NCBI RefSeq assembly: GCF_017355985.1
Contig: NZ_JAFIQU010000007.1
Span: 1 to 64,000 of the forward strand
Reading direction: 5' to 3'
Length of the DNA stretch: 64,000 bases
From: Arenibaculum pallidiluteum
GTDB lineage: Bacteria > Pseudomonadota > Alphaproteobacteria > Azospirillales > Azospirillaceae
This document shows positions 62,849 through 64,000 of the stretch, piece after piece (within the stretch, counting starts at the first letter, position 1; every line of letters starts with the position of its first letter). A model generated the notes under the pieces. The model did not search any database. It was not told the DNA's origin and saw only the letters and a program-made list of their open reading frames with translations. Both the position numbers and the translations under genes were made by a program.

Positions 62849-63574
62849 ATGAGCGAGACCGCGGCGCGCCTCGGGGCCGGCACCAAGCCCCTGGTCCTGG
62901 TCGTCGAGGACGAAGTCGACCTCGTGACCCTGCTGAAATACAACCTGGAGCGCGACGGCTTCCGGACCCTGTCCGCGGCCGACGGGGAGGAAGCGCTCCT
63001 GCTCGCGACCGAGCAGAACCCCAGCCTGGTCCTGCTCGACTGGATGCTGCCGCTGATGTCCGGCATCGAGGTGTGCCGCCAGCTCCGCCGGAACCCGCGC
63101 ACGCGCGACATCCCCATCATCATGCTGACGGCGCGCGGCGAGGAATCCGACAAGATCCGCGGGCTGAACTCGGGCGCCGACGACTATCTCGCGAAGCCCT
63201 TCTCGCCATCCGAGCTGGTCGCGCGCATGCGCGCGGTGCTGCGCCGCGCCAGCCCCGGCCTGACCGAGGAGGTCCTGCGCTTCGAGGACGTCACCATGGA
63301 CCTGGCGGCGCACCGCGTCCGGCGCCAGGGCCGCGACATCCATCTGGGCCCCACCGAGTTCCGGCTGCTGCGCCACTTCATGCAGCATCCCGGGCGCGTC
63401 TTCTCGCGCGAGCAGCTCCTGGACGTGGTCTGGGGCCACGACGTCTATGTGGAGCCGCGCACAGTCGACGTGCACATCCGGCGCCTGCGCAAGGCGCTGA
63501 ACGAGGACAGCGAGGCGGACCTGATCCGCACCGTGCGCTCGGCCGGCTACGCCCTCGATACCAAGACCACCTGA
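62849..63574 (+). CDS. phoB: Phosphate regulon response regulator PhoB
   Basis: A 241-residue OmpR-type regulator. The receiver domain has VVEDEVDL, the phospho-acceptor Asp in LVLLDWMLPLMSG (about residue 60), Thr in IIMLTARG and Lys in YLAKPFSPSELVAR. The winged helix has LGPTEFRLLRHFMQHPGRVF and EPRTVDVHIRRLRKAL, as in PhoB. ATG at 62849. It is the last gene of the pst block and should bind the Pho box at 57273. A short repeat covers its stop. Confidence 0.96.
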   Translation: MSETAARLGAGTKPLVLVVEDEVDLVTLLKYNLERDGFRTLSAADGEEALLLATEQNPSLVLLDWMLPLMSGIEVCRQLRRNPRTRDIPIIMLTARGEESDKIRGLNSGADDYLAKPFSPSELVARMRAVLRRASPGLTEEVLRFEDVTMDLAAHRVRRQGRDIHLGPTEFRLLRHFMQHPGRVFSREQLLDVVWGHDVYVEPRTVDVHIRRLRKALNEDSEADLIRTVRSAGYALDTKTT

Positions 63575-63603
63575 ACCAAACCAGCTGAACCAAGGCCACC
63601 TGA
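63571..63603. repeat. 14-bp repeat at the phoB stop
   Basis: CTGAACCAA occurs at 63571-63579 and 63585-63593, with a third CTGA at 63600. The first copy holds the phoB TGA stop; the repeats place further TGA triplets downstream. Confidence 0.7.
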
Positions 63604-63625
63604 TGGGGGCGCCCAGCCGGGAGCC

Positions 63626-64000
63626 TCACCGCGGCAGCAGGCGCGTCCGGAGGCGGGAGAGGGCCCTGGCGAAGACGGCGGCATCGTCCGTCGCCCGCGC
63701 CAGCACCAGCGCGCCCTGGATGGCGGCGACCGCCTCCTCGGCCATGTCCTGCGCCTCGGCGGGCGGATGGCCGGCTCTCGCCAGCGCCTCGGCCAGGGCA
63801 TCGCGCCATTCCGCGAAATAGCGCCGGATGCGGGATGCGAAGCGGTCCCGCACCTCGCCCAGGGCGAAGGCGCCCACGAGGCAGACGCGCCGGCCCGAGC
63901 GGAAGTAGCGGTCGGTCTCGTCCAGCATGCAGGCGATGCCCGCGGCTGGGTCCGTCCCGTCCCGCAGGGGCGCGAAGACCCGGTCGCGGAACCAGGCCTC
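63626..64000 (-). CDS. TetR-family regulator, C-terminal part (5' end outside window)
   Basis: The frame is open from the right edge to its stop at 63626, giving at least 124 residues of a ligand-binding domain. AWFRDRVFAPLRDGT, then CMLDETDRYFRSGRRVCLVG and AFALGEVRDRF match the LmrA/YxaF-type TetR C-terminal domain (conserved Cys-Leu-x-Gly). The DNA-binding N-terminus lies beyond 64000. It is convergent with phoB and not part of the phosphate cluster. Confidence 0.78.
   Translation of the reverse strand, partial: EAWFRDRVFAPLRDGTDPAAGIACMLDETDRYFRSGRRVCLVGAFALGEVRDRFASRIRRYFAEWRDALAEALARAGHPPAEAQDMAEEAVAAIQGALVLARATDDAAVFARALSRLRTRLLPR

Overview
The window is about 70% G+C chromosomal DNA from an alphaproteobacterium, most likely of the broad Rhodospirillales/Acetobacterales group. 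This rests on gene content and order: an XRE regulator-lnt-corC-ybeY-phoH-miaB run leading to metK, a MucR/Ros regulator, an olsB-olsA ornithine-lipid pair, a SAM-II riboswitch on metZ, a PstA with the long N-terminal insertion common in this class, and short-chain polyester granule biology (phasin). GTG/TTG starts and 4-bp ATGA, GTGA or TTGA stop/start overlaps are frequent. No phage, insertion sequence, CRISPR array, rRNA or tRNA was found; this is core chromosome with a few accessory pockets.

Layout. 1-6.5 kb: leftward housekeeping run from miaB down to the first codons of metK. 6.7-9.6 kb: rightward copper cluster (DUF2946-like, YcnI-like, CopC-CopD fusion). 9.6-13.3 kb: ornithine-lipid synthesis, mucR, a TusA-like protein, rimI and tsaB. 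13.4-18 kb: a degenerate NodB-fold protein facing a 1143-residue membrane-anchored Bax-type glucosaminidase with a very long Pro/Ala repeat region. 18-24.3 kb: leftward run murJ-trpS-pcp-TauE-TIGR02186-Usp-Nfu. 24.4-29.3 kb: an ExeA-like protein lacking Walker A, glnD with a small lipoprotein gene hooked to its stop codon, and a haloacid dehalogenase. 29.3-34 kb: phasin, an SsuABC-like transporter, and metZ under a SAM-II riboswitch followed by an intrinsic terminator. 34.2-41 kb: two tandem paralogous small secreted proteins, an FtsH paralogue, an orphan spore-coat-U-like protein, two SDRs with a cupin, and a DUF1127 protein. 41-50.6 kb: mutS, a stress-type protein, a chemoreceptor, a tartrate/D-malate dehydrogenase, a fluoroacetate-dehalogenase-like hydrolase and a core MetE-like methyltransferase. 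50.7-63.6 kb: maeB followed by the phosphate block phoR, a small protein, a chemoreceptor, pstS (with a clear Pho box), pstCAB, phoU and phoB. The right edge cuts a TetR-type regulator.

How the parts work together. The PhoR-PhoB/PstSCAB-PhoU block is a complete phosphate-sensing and uptake module with a chemoreceptor inserted between kinase and transporter. SAM economy appears in the metK leader and in the metZ SAM-II switch, next to an organosulfur-type importer. Phasin and DUF1127 share a CTGC-N3-GCAG palindrome, the published PhaR operator type, suggesting common control by carbon storage.

The most unusual property is not a gene: about a dozen short tandem repeats (12-32 bp, often 15 bp) are scattered over 64 kb, several sitting on or just past stop codons (glnD, the 54.8 kb small gene, phoB, the MetE-like gene). 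At glnD the repeated unit carries an ATGA stop/start junction and so multiplies the possible start codons of the downstream lipoprotein gene.
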